This document shows positions 29,642 through 39,066 of a DNA stretch of 49,421 bases, piece by piece. Position 1 is the first letter of the stretch, and each line of letters begins with the position of its first letter. The stretch comes from Roseburia sp. (GTDB lineage: Bacteria; Bacillota; Clostridia; Lachnospirales; Lachnospiraceae). The DNA lies in the NCBI GenBank assembly GCA_017549185.1, contig JAFYVJ010000037.1, positions 1 to 49,421 of the forward strand. Reading direction: 5' to 3'. The notes beneath the pieces were generated by a model. It saw nothing but the letters and a program-made list of their open reading frames with translations. It was not told where the DNA came from and ran no database searches. The position numbers were made by a program, and so were the translations under genes.

Positions 29642-30088
29642 CTATGCTTCTACTACATGAACGGTAAACTTGCCTGTTACCTTTGGATGAAGCTTAATCG
29701 GAACCTCTGTCATACCAAAAGAGCGAATAGGCTCGGAAAGCTGCATCTTCTTTTTATCTAATTCCAAGCCAAGTTGTGCTTTAGCAGCTGCTGCAATTTC
29801 TTTGGTAGAAACGGAACCAAATGTTCTGCCACCTTCTCCACCTTTCATTTTTACAACGACTTTTTTCTCTTCTAATTCTTTTGCCAATGCAAGTGCAGCC
29901 TCATAATTCTCCTGTGCTACTTTATCCGCATGCTGATTCTGCAATTTCAAATCATTCATGTTTTTTGCATTTGCCTCTACTGCTAATTTCTTAGGAAACA
30001 AGGCATTTCTTGCATACCCGTCGTTTACATTTACAATCTCACCCTTTTTTCCTAATGCTTTTACATCTGCTAACAAAATAACCTTCAT
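29642..30088 (-). CDS. rplI: 50S ribosomal protein L9
   Basis: The 148-residue two-domain protein binds 23S rRNA. The N-terminal domain [20 protein letters not shown] and the long connecting helix ([17 protein letters not shown]) to the C-terminal domain ([20 protein letters not shown]) are typical. Its ATG overlaps the gdpP stop codon as TAATG, so it is translated in coupling with gdpP. Confidence 0.97.
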   Translation of the reverse strand: MKVILLADVKALGKKGEIVNVNDGYARNALFPKKLAVEANAKNMNDLKLQNQHADKVAQENYEAALALAKELEEKKVVVKMKGGEGGRTFGSVSTKEIAAAAKAQLGLELDKKKMQLSEPIRSFGMTEVPIKLHPKVTGKFTVHVVEA

Positions 30089-32139
30089 TATATCTTTATA
30101 TCTCCTTCACTTATCATATTATTCAAAATTTCCTGTATCATATTTTTCGCCTGCATTACAGAACAATCAACTAACTGACAACCTGCCATATTCAAATGAC
30201 CGCCACCACCCATTTTTTCCATAATTACCTGCACATTAATCTCATCAATAGAACGAGCACTTATATATATCTTATTGCTATATTCTGTGATTACAAAAGA
30301 AGCCTTCACCCCTGCAATATTCAGCAATTCGTTAGCCGCCTGCGCCCCTACAACCGTCGGACTTTCCAATCCTTCTGCAGGACAAATAGAAATTGCAAAA
30401 ATATGTTTGAAAACTTCTGCATGACGAACCGCTTCCGCTCTGGCTTTATATGCACTCATGTCTTCGCGTAGCATCTTTCGCACACGTGTCATTTCCGCAC
30501 CAGCTCTTCTTAAATATGCCGCTGCTTCAAACGTACGCACACCTGTCTTTGTATTGAAATTATTCGTATCAATCAAAATACCCGCATAAATACAATCCGC
30601 TTCCGCTGGCTCTAAATGAATATTCTGACTAAAATACTGCAACACCTCTGCAACCATTTCACATGAACTAGACGCGTAAGGCTCAATATAGGATAATACC
30701 GGGTTCTCAATAACCTCACTCCCCTGTCTGTGATGATCAAACACACAAACTGTATTGGTTCTCTTTAACAGTTCTGGGCACTCTGTATAACTCGGTCGGT
30801 TGGTATCTACCACCATAACCAACGTATTCTTATTCGTAATCAATAATGCTTCTTCACTATTGATAAATAAATCTGCCGGATATCCTTTTTCTGGAGAAAA
30901 ACACTCCACCAACGGTCTAAGAGACGCTGTTACTTCATTTAATACAATTTGTGCTTTCTTGCCAAGCTCTCTCGACGCACAATATATACCGATAGCTGCC
31001 CCTAGAGAATCCACATCACTAATATTGTGGCCCATAATCACAACGTGTTCACGACTTTCAATAATCTCGCGCAATGCATGAGCCTTAACTCGTGCTTTAA
31101 CTCTCGTATTCTTCTCAACCTGCTGGGTCTTACCACCGTAGTAATAAACTTCCTCTCCTTCTTTTAATACTACCTGGTCGCCTCCACGGCCGAGTGCAAG
31201 GTCAATAGACATTCGGGCAAATTCATAATTCTGATTATATCCCGTACCCTCCGCACCTAAACCGATGCTTAAAGTAACTGCCATCTCGTTTCCCACTTTT
31301 ACTGTCTTAACATCTTCTATCAAACTAAATTTGTCTGCTTTCAACTGTTCCAGATACTTATAACGAAATACTATAAAATACTTATCTTTTTCTACCTTTC
31401 GAACTAAAGCATCAATTCCTGAAAAATACTTATTCACTTTTCGGTCAATCAATGCCACCAACAGAGAACGCTTAACCTCTTCAATACTATCTAATGCCTC
31501 ATCATAGTTATCAATATACACCAAACCGGCAACTAGCTTCTGCTCTCGATTTTCCTTTATATAACGATTAATCTCTGTTTCGTCAAATAAATAAATAGCA
31601 GTCAGATATTCTGTACTCGCAGAACCATCTAATATACCACTTCCTTCTGTCAACTCTTCAAAATAAAGGCGACGCATAGACACTCGATAACTTCGTTCGT
31701 CCAGTGTCATATTCATAGACTCCACCGGCGTACTCTTTTGAATAAGCTCTTTTGTCAGGCATGGAAAAAGAGCAGAAATGGACTTGTGATAACCCTTATC
31801 TATTTCTGTAACCTTCATAAACTGTTCATTACACCACAAAACTTTAGCATTATAATCTATCAATACATATGGAATCTCAAATTCAGATAAAATTTTCTTC
31901 TGCACCGTGCCATACTGAGTAGCAAAATTCACCATCTCCTGTGCCAGTTTTGGCTTGTAGTTCCTGTAAAATAATACCAGAATCAGCATATAAAACAGGA
32001 TAATTCCTGAAAACATAGCCCCCGTACTTACATCTTTTATATAAAGAACACCATTAAACATCACCAAAATAATTGGCAACATCATCGGCATATAAATATA
32101 ATTTTTAAATTTCCCTTTAAATTTTATTGAAGACTTCAT
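30088..32139 (-). CDS. gdpP: cyclic-di-AMP phosphodiesterase GdpP
   Basis: The 683-residue membrane protein degrades c-di-AMP. It has two N-terminal membrane helices, a PAS-like domain (about 80-170), a degenerate GGDEF domain in which the active motif reads EKDKYF, and a DHH/DHHA1 phosphodiesterase region with [28 protein letters not shown] and [10 protein letters not shown]. All the metal-binding motifs are present. GGAGG is close before the ATG and an extended minus-10 TGGTATAAT lies at 32217-32225 on the minus strand. First gene of the gdpP-rplI-dnaB operon. Confidence 0.97.
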   Translation of the reverse strand: MKSSIKFKGKFKNYIYMPMMLPIILVMFNGVLYIKDVSTGAMFSGIILFYMLILVLFYRNYKPKLAQEMVNFATQYGTVQKKILSEFEIPYVLIDYNAKVLWCNEQFMKVTEIDKGYHKSISALFPCLTKELIQKSTPVESMNMTLDERSYRVSMRRLYFEELTEGSGILDGSASTEYLTAIYLFDETEINRYIKENREQKLVAGLVYIDNYDEALDSIEEVKRSLLVALIDRKVNKYFSGIDALVRKVEKDKYFIVFRYKYLEQLKADKFSLIEDVKTVKVGNEMAVTLSIGLGAEGTGYNQNYEFARMSIDLALGRGGDQVVLKEGEEVYYYGGKTQQVEKNTRVKARVKAHALREIIESREHVVIMGHNISDVDSLGAAIGIYCASRELGKKAQIVLNEVTASLRPLVECFSPEKGYPADLFINSEEALLITNKNTLVMVVDTNRPSYTECPELLKRTNTVCVFDHHRQGSEVIENPVLSYIEPYASSSCEMVAEVLQYFSQNIHLEPAEADCIYAGILIDTNNFNTKTGVRTFEAAAYLRRAGAEMTRVRKMLREDMSAYKARAEAVRHAEVFKHIFAISICPAEGLESPTVVGAQAANELLNIAGVKASFVITEYSNKIYISARSIDEINVQVIMEKMGGGGHLNMAGCQLVDCSVMQAKNMIQEILNNMISEGDIKI

Positions 32140-32216
32140 CCCTTACACCTCCAATATTTATTCTCATCTAATTATTTCTAAAAACACAATTCTCCACATT
32201 AAGGTATATATACATG

Positions 32217-32225
32217 ATTATACCA
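32217..32225 (-). promoter_or_regulatory. extended minus-10 upstream of gdpP
   Basis: On the minus strand TG-G-TATAAT occurs about 78 bases before the gdpP start. No good minus-35 is at 17 bases, which extended minus-10 promoters can do without. Confidence 0.45.
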
Positions 32226-32303
32226 TTTTCGTCACCCAAGGGAAAGCCTTATTTTTTGATAGCCACGTGTTCTCTATTTTTTCGAAGTAAAATAGCATTT
32301 TTA

Positions 32304-32359
32304 AAAAGAGACTGACCTTTATCTATAATAGATTAAAATTATAGATAAGGGTCAGTCTC
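32304..32359 (-). terminator. terminator of the chemoreceptor gene
   Basis: GAGACTGACC with an AT-rich extension (32308-32329) pairs with 32338-32359 over 22 positions with one wobble. On the minus strand it ends in five T. It lies about 35 bases past the stop at 32392. Confidence 0.88.
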
Positions 32360-32391
32360 ATATCTTCCGCTATTTTTTAGCAAATAAATTT

Positions 32392-33804
32392 CTATACTTT
32401 TTCAAAACGTTTTACCTGGTTCTGTAACTCTTCCGAAATCCTATTTGTGTTTTCTGTCTCTTCTTGAATACTACTTATCGCACCTACCAAAAGTGCCGCA
32501 TCTTCTGCAACACTCGTTACAGCTCTTGCACTCTCTCCAACTGTAGCAGAAACATCATCCATACTCTTACTCATATCATACATGGTATCATTAATAATAG
32601 TAGCCTGTTCCACAAATTCTCCTAATATCTGGCTCATAAGTTCTGCGTCTGCATGATATTGATTTACAATTTCTACGAATCCATCGTAGTCCTTGATTAC
32701 ATCCGTTCCAACGAACTTCAACATCTCCTCTGCATTTCCAGCAAGCATTGTTACTGCATCCGTCACAAGTGCGCTGATGTTTTGAATATCATTTGCCGTA
32801 TCTCGGCTATTTTCAGCCAAAGATCTTATTTCATCTGCAACTACTGCGAATCCTCTACCAGCTTCTCCAGCTCTTGCCGCTTCAATAGAAGCATTGAGTG
32901 CCAAAAGATTTGTCTGACTTGCAATATTAAGAATATTATTGGTAAGTTCATTGATCTTCTCTACACTACGACTTTCCTGTACTGCTTTCTCAAGCTGTGT
33001 ACCTATATTTCTAAACACAGCCATTGCATGCTCTTTGCTCTTAATTGTTTCCTGATGCATATCAACAGCACGACTCTTAATATTAGTTACTGTCGCATTA
33101 CCACTATCCGCACTATCATTCATGGTCTGGATTCGTTCTAAAATACTATGACTTCCACTTACCAACTGATCCATAGTAGCTGCTATTTCTTCCATGCTGG
33201 CAGCTAACTGCTCTGTTGCTGACGAAACATTTAATGCACTTCTATTTGAATCATCTACCTGTGCAGTTACCATATTTGCAGAGTTAATCATATTATCTGA
33301 TTCTGTTTGCAATTTCTGAATAACCCCTTGTAAACTCTCAATAAAACTATTGATGCCGCTTGCGAGCTGACCTATTTCATCTTTCGTTTTTACTTCGATT
33401 CGCTCTGTAAGATCACCCTGTTCCTTCTCTATCTTATCAACAATATTAATAAGATGCTTACTTGCATTCTTTGCCGGTTTTCCGATTGTTCTACTCACAA
33501 CTATGCCGGAAACAATTACCAAAACCACACCAAAACCTATTAATATAAAATCAAAAATTACAGTACCTCGAATCTTTGTTGCACTTTTCTCTATCATAAA
33601 CTCAAACTCTTCTTCGAGTTCTTGAATTCCCGTCAAATCACCACTATGTACCAAATCTTCATACATATGAATATCATTTGCGATTCTGTCATTTTGCTCT
33701 TTGATTGTTCCCAATGCTGCCAAATTCAGGTATACTGACAAAATCAGCAATATGCCCATTCCACCAACCCAAAACAGCACCTTTCTTCCTATACTTTTCC
33801 TCAT
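32392..33804 (-). CDS. methyl-accepting chemotaxis protein
   Basis: The 470-residue chemoreceptor has two membrane helices (about 10-30 and 83-105) around a very short extracellular loop of roughly 50 residues, a HAMP domain (about 105-160) and a cytoplasmic coiled coil with the conserved CheA/CheW-binding tip [20 protein letters not shown]. The small outer domain is unlikely to hold a full ligand-binding fold, so it may sense membrane, redox or cytoplasmic cues. A strong promoter is at 33852-33880 and it is a single-gene unit. Confidence 0.95.
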   Translation of the reverse strand: MRKSIGRKVLFWVGGMGILLILSVYLNLAALGTIKEQNDRIANDIHMYEDLVHSGDLTGIQELEEEFEFMIEKSATKIRGTVIFDFILIGFGVVLVIVSGIVVSRTIGKPAKNASKHLINIVDKIEKEQGDLTERIEVKTKDEIGQLASGINSFIESLQGVIQKLQTESDNMINSANMVTAQVDDSNRSALNVSSATEQLAASMEEIAATMDQLVSGSHSILERIQTMNDSADSGNATVTNIKSRAVDMHQETIKSKEHAMAVFRNIGTQLEKAVQESRSVEKINELTNNILNIASQTNLLALNASIEAARAGEAGRGFAVVADEIRSLAENSRDTANDIQNISALVTDAVTMLAGNAEEMLKFVGTDVIKDYDGFVEIVNQYHADAELMSQILGEFVEQATIINDTMYDMSKSMDDVSATVGESARAVTSVAEDAALLVGAISSIQEETENTNRISEELQNQVKRFEKV

Positions 33805-33851
33805 TTTGTTTCTCCTTTTTATACCACTATGTATTTTTGTTACGGATATAT

Positions 33852-33880
33852 ATTATATCTTTTATTTTCTCAAATTTCAA
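33852..33880 (-). promoter_or_regulatory. promoter of the chemoreceptor gene
   Basis: On the minus strand TTGAAA (33875-33880) and TATAAT (33852-33857) are 17 bases apart, 48 bases before the ATG at 33804. Confidence 0.8.
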
Positions 33881-33919
33881 TTCATATTGCATATTTACAA
33901 ATCACATAATTTTGTAAAC

Positions 33920-33952
33920 GTTACTGTTCACTCGTACCTCGCAAACAGTAAC
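33920..33952. repeat. inverted repeat in the rpsR-chemoreceptor spacer
   Basis: GTTACTGTT (33920-33928) and AACAGTAAC (33944-33952) are perfect 9-bp arms, flanked on both sides by TTGTAAAC-type direct repeats. No T run follows. It lies upstream of the chemoreceptor promoter and might be a regulator site. The rest of the spacer 33953-34100 holds a terminator and an 11-bp tandem repeat. Confidence 0.45.
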
Positions 33953-33991
33953 TTGTAAACTTCTTTAACAAGGTCTTTCCTAATAGAACAC

Positions 33992-34024
33992 AAAAGACCA
34001 ACTACCCTTTCGGATAATTGGTCT
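33992..34024 (-). terminator. terminator of the rpsF-ssb-rpsR operon
   Basis: On the minus strand AGACCAATTATCC pairs with GGGTAGTTGGTCT (13 bp with two G-U) capped by a GAAA tetraloop and followed by TTTT. It is 77 bases past the rpsR stop. Confidence 0.88.
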
Positions 34025-34038
34025 ATATCTTTGTCTTT

Positions 34039-34060
34039 TAGTAGTCAAATAGTAGTCAAA
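34039..34060. repeat. 11-bp tandem direct repeat after rpsR
   Basis: TAGTAGTCAAA occurs twice back to back (34039-34049 and 34050-34060), 40 bases past the rpsR stop. Meaning unknown. Confidence 0.5.
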
Positions 34061-34100
34061 CTACATTTCCAACGCTTAAAAACCCTTTATTTTACTGGAT

Positions 34101-34364
34101 TTAGTCGCAAACGTATGGCATAAGAGCTACGTGACGTGCTCTCTTGATTGCTACTGTAAGAGCTCTCTGATGTTTAGCACAGTTACCTGTGATACGACGT
34201 GGAAGGATTTTACCTCTCTCAGAGATGTATCTCTTTAATTTGTTTGTATCCTTGTAATCGATTACGTTATCTTTACCACAGAATACACAAACTTTTTTTC
34301 TTCTATGCATTGGACGTCTCTTCATTGGAGCGCCATCTTTATCTGCTGCTTTATTGAAAGCCAT
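34101..34364 (-). CDS. rpsR: 30S ribosomal protein S18
   Basis: The 87-residue protein of the 30S platform binds with S6. Its core [20 protein letters not shown] and [20 protein letters not shown] is classic. Two Cys at CVFCGK suggest the zinc-binding (C+) form. Last gene of the operon, 21 bp after ssb. Confidence 0.97.
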   Translation of the reverse strand: MAFNKAADKDGAPMKRRPMHRRKKVCVFCGKDNVIDYKDTNKLKRYISERGKILPRRITGNCAKHQRALTVAIKRARHVALMPYVCD

Positions 34365-34385
34365 GATTATTACCTCCTGTTAGGT

Positions 34386-34829
34386 TTAATTAAATGGTAA
34401 CTCTTCATCTATTCCATCCGGAATATTCATGAAGCCATCACCAGCCGCACTGCTTGGAGCTGGTCTGTCAATTGGTGTGAAACTGCTAGCGTGATTATCG
34501 CTTGCACTTTTGCTTTCTGCAAATTCACTCTCTTCTACAACAACATCTGTTGTATATACCTTTGTACCGTCTGGTTTTGTATAGCTGCCAGTCTGAATAC
34601 GACCTGTAATGGCAATCTTTGTTCCTTTGCGGAGATACTTCTCTGCAAACTCACCAAGACGTCCAAATGCTACACAATTGATAAAATCAGCTGTCTGCTG
34701 GTCTCCGTCTCTTCTACCTCTACGGTCAACTGCTAATGTATATCTAGCGATAGCTGTTGCCTGTTCACCCTGTGAGTAACGTACTTCAGGGTCTCTTGTC
34801 AATCGTCCCATGAGAATAACTTTATTCAT
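34386..34829 (-). CDS. ssb: single-stranded DNA-binding protein
   Basis: The 147-residue protein has an N-terminal OB fold (MNKVILMGRLTRDPEVRYSQ) and ends in the acidic tip DGIDEELPFN, the docking tail for partner proteins. Full length. It lies between rpsF and rpsR as in most Firmicutes. The 189-bp gap to rpsF carries copy B of the structured repeat. Confidence 0.97.
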   Translation of the reverse strand: MNKVILMGRLTRDPEVRYSQGEQATAIARYTLAVDRRGRRDGDQQTADFINCVAFGRLGEFAEKYLRKGTKIAITGRIQTGSYTKPDGTKVYTTDVVVEESEFAESKSASDNHASSFTPIDRPAPSSAAGDGFMNIPDGIDEELPFN

Positions 34830-34904
34830 ATACGATTTCCTCTCTTCTATCGAACCGTTGTCAGTTCAAAGAATTAAAACTGCTCACTTCGTAATCAGTT
34901 TTCT

Positions 34905-34987
34905 TGATTTCTGCATAAAAATTTGCTTCGCAAAGCAGAAATCAACACTTGAATCACTTTCTTTCGCTATCTGACAGCAGGTGTCTG
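34905..34987 (-). repeat. 83-bp structured dispersed repeat, copy B (rpsF-ssb gap)
   Basis: Gapless 83-base match (about 83% identical by eye) to 14732-14814. The 10-bp stem 34905-34914 with 34935-34944 is perfect and differs from copy A by one exchanged base pair. The inner TTTGCTTCGCAAA (922-934 of the 34 kb block) is invariant and reads GCGAAGC at its centre on the coding strand. Both copies have the same orientation relative to the flanking genes. Confidence 0.75.
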
Positions 34988-35018
34988 ACAGCTCTATGAA
35001 CAGAATTAAAACAATATA

Positions 35019-35306
35019 CTAAGCTTCTTTCTTAACAACTAAGAAACGAAGTACGTTGTCCATGATACGAACGTCCTGTTCAACTGCTGCTGGTGTTGTA
35101 GCAGCTGCTTCAAACTGGATGAAGTAGTAGTAGCCTTCGCTCATTTTCTGGATTTCGTAAGCTAATTTCTTCTTACCTGTCTCCTCTACTTCTGTTACAG
35201 TACCGCCAGCACGAGTGATGTACTCTTTTGCTTTTTCTACTGTAGCTGTTCTCGCATCATCTTCAATCTTTGCACTTACAACGAGTGCTAATTCATACTT
35301 ATTCAT
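35019..35306 (-). CDS. rpsF: 30S ribosomal protein S6
   Basis: The 95-residue protein has the S6 pattern MNKYELALVVSAK and KKKLAYEIQKMSEGYY. AGGAGG nine bases before the ATG at 35306 fixes the start; the longer frame (MGQETKRRTNR) overlaps the ribosome site. The leader (35307-35421) can fold a stem around CTTGCTCAC and GTGGGCCAAG. S6-S18 autoregulation by an mRNA motif is known in other bacteria, but I cannot confirm the motif here. Confidence 0.96.
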   Translation of the reverse strand: MNKYELALVVSAKIEDDARTATVEKAKEYITRAGGTVTEVEETGKKKLAYEIQKMSEGYYYFIQFEAAATTPAAVEQDVRIMDNVLRFLVVKKEA

Positions 35307-35421
35307 GCGATTCGTCCTCCTTTTGGTCTCTTGGCCCACCTTCTAAAGTGAGCAAGGATTACAATAGTTTACGCTTTAACAAGCATCTATTGTTTTAAAT
35401 TATAATATATCACAATTTGAT

Positions 35422-35450
35422 AATATATCATGATTCACAAATGATTTCAA
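35422..35450 (-). promoter_or_regulatory. promoter of rpsF-ssb-rpsR
   Basis: On the minus strand TTGAAA (35445-35450) and TATATT (35422-35427) are 17 bases apart. The minus-35 overlaps the last codons of the DUF951 gene. A second AT-rich TATAAT occurs at about 35400-35405, and TAATATATCA is repeated at 402-411 and 421-430 of the 35 kb block. Confidence 0.65.
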
Positions 35451-35638
35451 GCCTTTTTTTGCAATTCTTTGGTATTTTTTTCTACTAGTTTACGGGCTAT
35501 CATAATCTGATGTCCACAACCCTTGCATTTCAAACGAAAATCTGCTCCTACACGCAAAATCTCCCACTCACTGCTACCACACGGGTGTCCTTTTTTTAGA
35601 CGAACGATATCTCCTACCTCATAATTATATTGATTCAT
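35447..35638 (-). CDS. DUF951 family protein
   Basis: The 63-residue protein has the DUF951 pattern YEVGDIVRLKKGHPCGSSEW followed by RLKCKGCGHQIMI, with three Cys that may bind zinc. The family is usually encoded just before rpsF in clostridia and has an unknown, possibly nucleic-acid-related role. The ATG at 35638 has AGGAG eight bases upstream, whereas the GTG at 35647 is too close. Confidence 0.9.
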   Translation of the reverse strand: MNQYNYEVGDIVRLKKGHPCGSSEWEILRVGADFRLKCKGCGHQIMIARKLVEKNTKELQKKA

Positions 35639-35716
35639 AACTTTCACTCCTATCTCACTAGTGACTGTTTCATATACTAAATGCCTTACAAAAAGCCTTT
35701 TTCCTTAAGATTTTCA

Positions 35717-35893
35717 CTAATTCACAATTTCGTACTGCATCATCTCGTACTTTAATTGTGTACCTTTCACAATTTCAGACGGAAGCAATGCCCGTGCCAC
35801 TAACTTTAATTCTCCATTTGGCTCATCTATTTTCTGTAAATTGGCATAATCACCATCAATACTTGCTACTATATAATAAATTGCTTCAAACAT
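35717..35893 (-). CDS. 58-residue small protein of unknown function
   Basis: This short frame starts MFEAIYYIVASIDGDYANLQ and ends KYEMMQYEIVN, TAG. AGGAG stands nine bases before the ATG, and codons match the organism's usage (GGA, GAA, TTA). The pattern IDGDYANLQKIDEPNG followed by RALLPSEIVKG recalls DUF3006-like proteins (a small beta barrel whose members read as DGDYAvLe...). Located between the sirtuin gene and DUF951, all on the minus strand. Function unknown, but the ribosome site and protein-like composition argue it is real. Confidence 0.75.
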   Translation of the reverse strand: MFEAIYYIVASIDGDYANLQKIDEPNGELKLVARALLPSEIVKGTQLKYEMMQYEIVN

Positions 35894-35950
35894 TTTCTAA
35901 TTCTCCTACTATTATATATTTTATCAAAATTATAACATCCTCTATAGCAC

Positions 35951-36682
35951 CTATTTTTTTACATCTATCTGAGAAAATACCTCTCCCAGTCCACACTGTA
36001 AAAGTAAATCTGCCTTACTATCCATCGGAGTTGTTGATTTATTAATCAACACCAATTTATTGCCTCTATAATAATTGATTAACCCTGCCGCCGGATATAC
36101 CGCCAAAGAAGTGCCACCCACAATCAGCATATCCGCATGGCTAATATAAAAAACAGCATCATCTAACGTGTTCTGGTCTAATCCCTCTTCATACAATACT
36201 ACATCCGGTTTAATCTGACCACCACAAGCATCACAGGACGGAACACCTACTGCATTCTGAATATATGCCGCACCAAAACCTTTCCCACACTTCCGGCAAT
36301 AGTTGCGATGTGTACTTCCATGTAGCTCTAACACTCGCTTGCTACCTGCCATCTGATGCAACCCATCTATGTTCTGTGTAATAACAGCCTTTAATTTACC
36401 AGACGATTCTAATTCTGCCAGTTTTAAATGTGTTACATTTGGTTTTACATCCAAACAAATCATTTTATCCTTATAAAATCGATAGAATTCTTCTGTATGC
36501 CTCATATAGAAAGAATGACTTAAAATCGTTTCTGGTGGAAAATCGTACTTTTGATTATAAAGTCCGTCCACACTCCGAAAATCCGGAATACCACTTTCTG
36601 TAGATACACCCGCACCACCGAAAAACACAATATTATCCGATTCTTCTATCAGTCGTAAAAAACGTTCCATTGTGTCTGCCAT
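35951..36682 (-). CDS. cobB: NAD-dependent protein deacylase (sirtuin)
   Basis: The 243-residue Sir2-family enzyme removes acyl groups from lysines using NAD. It has the Rossmann motif FFGGAGVSTESGIPDFRS, TQNIDGLH, catalytic ELHGS(T), and a zinc site CRKCGKG with CDACGG. It ends after the NAD-site motif GGTSLAVYPAA. The Tyr/Arg pair that marks desuccinylases cannot be placed with certainty. No acyl-transferase gene is next to it. Confidence 0.93.
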   Translation of the reverse strand: MADTMERFLRLIEESDNIVFFGGAGVSTESGIPDFRSVDGLYNQKYDFPPETILSHSFYMRHTEEFYRFYKDKMICLDVKPNVTHLKLAELESSGKLKAVITQNIDGLHQMAGSKRVLELHGSTHRNYCRKCGKGFGAAYIQNAVGVPSCDACGGQIKPDVVLYEEGLDQNTLDDAVFYISHADMLIVGGTSLAVYPAAGLINYYRGNKLVLINKSTTPMDSKADLLLQCGLGEVFSQIDVKK

Positions 36683-36892
36683 AATACTGCCTCCATTTCA
36701 ATATGGAAATAATTCCCTTAAATCTTCTACTCTTTGATTATAACGAAAAAATATTGGTTACACAATCACATTTGCCACTTTAACGCGTCAAACCAGTAGA
36801 CAAAGAAACTTTTTTATAGTATGCTTGGTAAGCTTTCACAAAATATTTTAATTTGTAAATTACATATTTACATTATAGGGATACTATTTATT

Positions 36893-38275
36893 ATGAAAAT
36901 AATTACATTTTTTTACAATTTATTATGGGGTGATTTGATTACTATTCCCCTGCCAGATGGGTCGTCCATCGGACTTTCTTTATTGGTTCTGCTTTTAATT
37001 CCTACCGGCATTTATTTTTTCATCCGCACAAAATTCTTACCTTTCCGTTGTTTTCCGGAAATGCTACGAATTTCCATTGAACGCCAGACCGATGGTAAAA
37101 CAGATGCCATTTCCGGCTTACAGGCATTAATCGTATCTACTGCAACCCGCGTTGGTATGGGTAACATGGTAGGTGTCGTGGCAGCTATTTCTACCGGCGG
37201 TGCCGGTGCTGTATTCTGGATGTGGGTGATGGCTCTTATCGGTTCTTCCACTGCTTTTGTAGAGGCTACCTTAGCACAGCTTCACAAACAGAAAGACCCC
37301 TTATATGGCGGTTACCGTGGCGGTCCTGCATACTACATTCACAACTTTTTTACCAAGGAAAAAGTAAAACGCTATCGTATTATCGCCGTATTATTTGCAT
37401 TGTCCGGACTTCTTTGCTGGGGAGGTGTCAGCCAGGTCATCAGCAATTCGGTATCTTCCTCATTCTACAATGCATTTGAAATACCACCGATTGTATCTAC
37501 CGTAATTTTAGTAACTTTGGCTGCCATCGTAGTTCTGAAAAAAAATGCCTCCGTTAAAGTTTTGGATGTTTTAGTCCCGGTTATGGCTGCACTCTATTTT
37601 ATGATTGCGATATTTGTTATTATCAAAAATTTCGGATTATTGCCAGCAGTATTTACTAGAATTTTTAAAGAAGCATTCGGTCTTCGCCAGATTGCAGCCG
37701 GTGGTTTTGGTGCTGCATTAATGAATGGTGTAAAACGAGGCCTCTTCTCTAACGAAGCCGGCTCTGGCTCTGCTCCTTGTGCAGCAGCAGCTTCTAACGT
37801 AACTCATCCTGCAAAAGCAGGTCTGTTTCAATCATTTGGTGTGTTCATTGATACCATTTTAATCTGTAGTTGTACTGCTATGATTCTGCTACTTGCACCG
37901 TCTGAATTGATAGAACAGTTTTCCGATATGCCTCTTTTACAGGCTGCCATGTATCATCACTTTGGCTATGCCGGTGTGGTTTTTACTGCCATCACTTTAT
38001 GGCTTTTCAGCTTTTCTACCTTTATCGGTATCTTATACTATGCACGCTCTAACGTAGCATATTTATTCGGGGATAATTGGTGGTCACAAAACTTTTATAA
38101 AATTTTTGCGCTAATAATGCTTTTCATCGGTGGTCTTGCAGACAATAAATTCGTATGGGAGTTAGGTGATATAGGGATAGGTCTTATGACAATTTTTAAT
38201 ATTATTGTTATCCTACCGATGAGCGGACACGCACTCAATGCCTTAAATGAATATCTTGCGATACGTAAGAAATAA
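36893..38275 (+). CDS. alanine or glycine:cation symporter (AGCS)
   Basis: The protein has about 460 residues and ten or eleven helices. AGCS signature segments are STATRVGMGNMVGVVAAIS, GAGAVFWMWVMALIGSSTAF, GGPAYYIHNFF and NGVKRGLFSNEAGSGSAPCA. I start at the ATG giving MKIITFFY (36893), 12 bases after AGGG. The longer frame from 36821 has no ribosome site. Paralogue of 7660-9207 but clearly divergent. A terminator follows, directly before the tRNA. Confidence 0.9.
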   Translation: MKIITFFYNLLWGDLITIPLPDGSSIGLSLLVLLLIPTGIYFFIRTKFLPFRCFPEMLRISIERQTDGKTDAISGLQALIVSTATRVGMGNMVGVVAAISTGGAGAVFWMWVMALIGSSTAFVEATLAQLHKQKDPLYGGYRGGPAYYIHNFFTKEKVKRYRIIAVLFALSGLLCWGGVSQVISNSVSSSFYNAFEIPPIVSTVILVTLAAIVVLKKNASVKVLDVLVPVMAALYFMIAIFVIIKNFGLLPAVFTRIFKEAFGLRQIAAGGFGAALMNGVKRGLFSNEAGSGSAPCAAAASNVTHPAKAGLFQSFGVFIDTILICSCTAMILLLAPSELIEQFSDMPLLQAAMYHHFGYAGVVFTAITLWLFSFSTFIGILYYARSNVAYLFGDNWWSQNFYKIFALIMLFIGGLADNKFVWELGDIGIGLMTIFNIIVILPMSGHALNALNEYLAIRKK

Positions 38276-38280
38276 TACAC

Positions 38281-38318
38281 AAAACCACCGCATCTCCCTT
38301 TGAAATGCGGTGGTTTTT
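38281..38318 (+). terminator. terminator after the second symporter gene
   Basis: AAACCACCGCAT (38282-38293) pairs with ATGCGGTGGTTT (38304-38315), followed by TTAA. It ends five bases from the 3' end of the convergent tRNA gene. Confidence 0.85.
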
Positions 38319-38320
38319 AA

Positions 38321-38394
<74 letters not shown>

Positions 38395-38518
38395 TTATTT
38401 TATTGGCATTACTTTATTTATAGTATATTATATGAAAATTTTTTTATTTTATACCTATTTTTTACTTAAATATATTTTTACAGTTTCGTCCTTCCTTTTT
38501 CTACACCGTATCTATAAA

Positions 38519-39043
38519 TTACATCAACTGTGCGAAATATATACTCGCAAAAAGTCCTGCTATCGTACATACCAGTGCACCTACCACCGTGTAGCGACTT
38601 TTTTTGATATTTACAGACATGAAATACACCGATAACGTATAAAAAATTGTCTCTGTACTGCTCATCATAATTGCTGCCGTTCTTCCTAACAAAGAATCCA
38701 CACCATGTTCCTTAAAAATGTCCAACAATAATCCGGTAGACGCAGAGGATGAAAACATCTTTATCAGCGACAGTGGCAACAGTTCCGTTGGAAAAATCCA
38801 ATCTGGAACCAACACCGCTAATATACTGGCAAGCATATTCAAAAAACCGGAAGCCCGAAGTACTCCCACTGCTACCATAAGACCGATTAAAGTAGGAAGA
38901 ATGCCAAGCACCGTTGTAAAACCGTCTTTTGCCCCGACAATAAAATCCTCATATACTGGGCGATGGCTCACGAGCCCATATGCCACAATCCAAACAATAA
39001 AAATCGGAATGATTGTTTCCGACAAAAATAATAAAAACTGCAT
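38519..39043 (-). CDS. spmB: spore maturation protein B
   Basis: About 174 residues, integral membrane (nucleoside-recognition/Gate domain) with the SpmB pattern GILPTLIGLMVAVGVLRASG, STGLLLDIFKEHG and MMSSTETIFYTLSVYF. Required in Bacillus for spore core dehydration together with SpmA. The ATG at 39043 (MQFLLFLSE) has GGAG eight bases upstream. The GTG at 39067 overlapping the spmA stop is an alternative. Confidence 0.93.
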   Translation of the reverse strand: MQFLLFLSETIIPIFIVWIVAYGLVSHRPVYEDFIVGAKDGFTTVLGILPTLIGLMVAVGVLRASGFLNMLASILAVLVPDWIFPTELLPLSLIKMFSSSASTGLLLDIFKEHGVDSLLGRTAAIMMSSTETIFYTLSVYFMSVNIKKSRYTVVGALVCTIAGLFASIYFAQLM

Positions 39044-39066
39044 ACAAACTACTCCATATCTCTTCA

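Noticed and set aside
33953-34100. phage att site at the rpsR 3' end
   Set aside because: No integrase gene, no duplicated rpsR end and no second core copy are in the window; only an 11-bp tandem repeat is seen.
35307-35421. S6:S18-binding leader motif upstream of rpsF
   Set aside because: A stem can be drawn, but the CCG bulge expected for the known motif cannot be placed with confidence.
36683-36892. glycine or other riboswitch upstream of the second AGCS symporter
   Set aside because: No tandem aptamer core or conserved junction sequence was found; the stretch is A/T-rich with no stable multi-stem fold visible.
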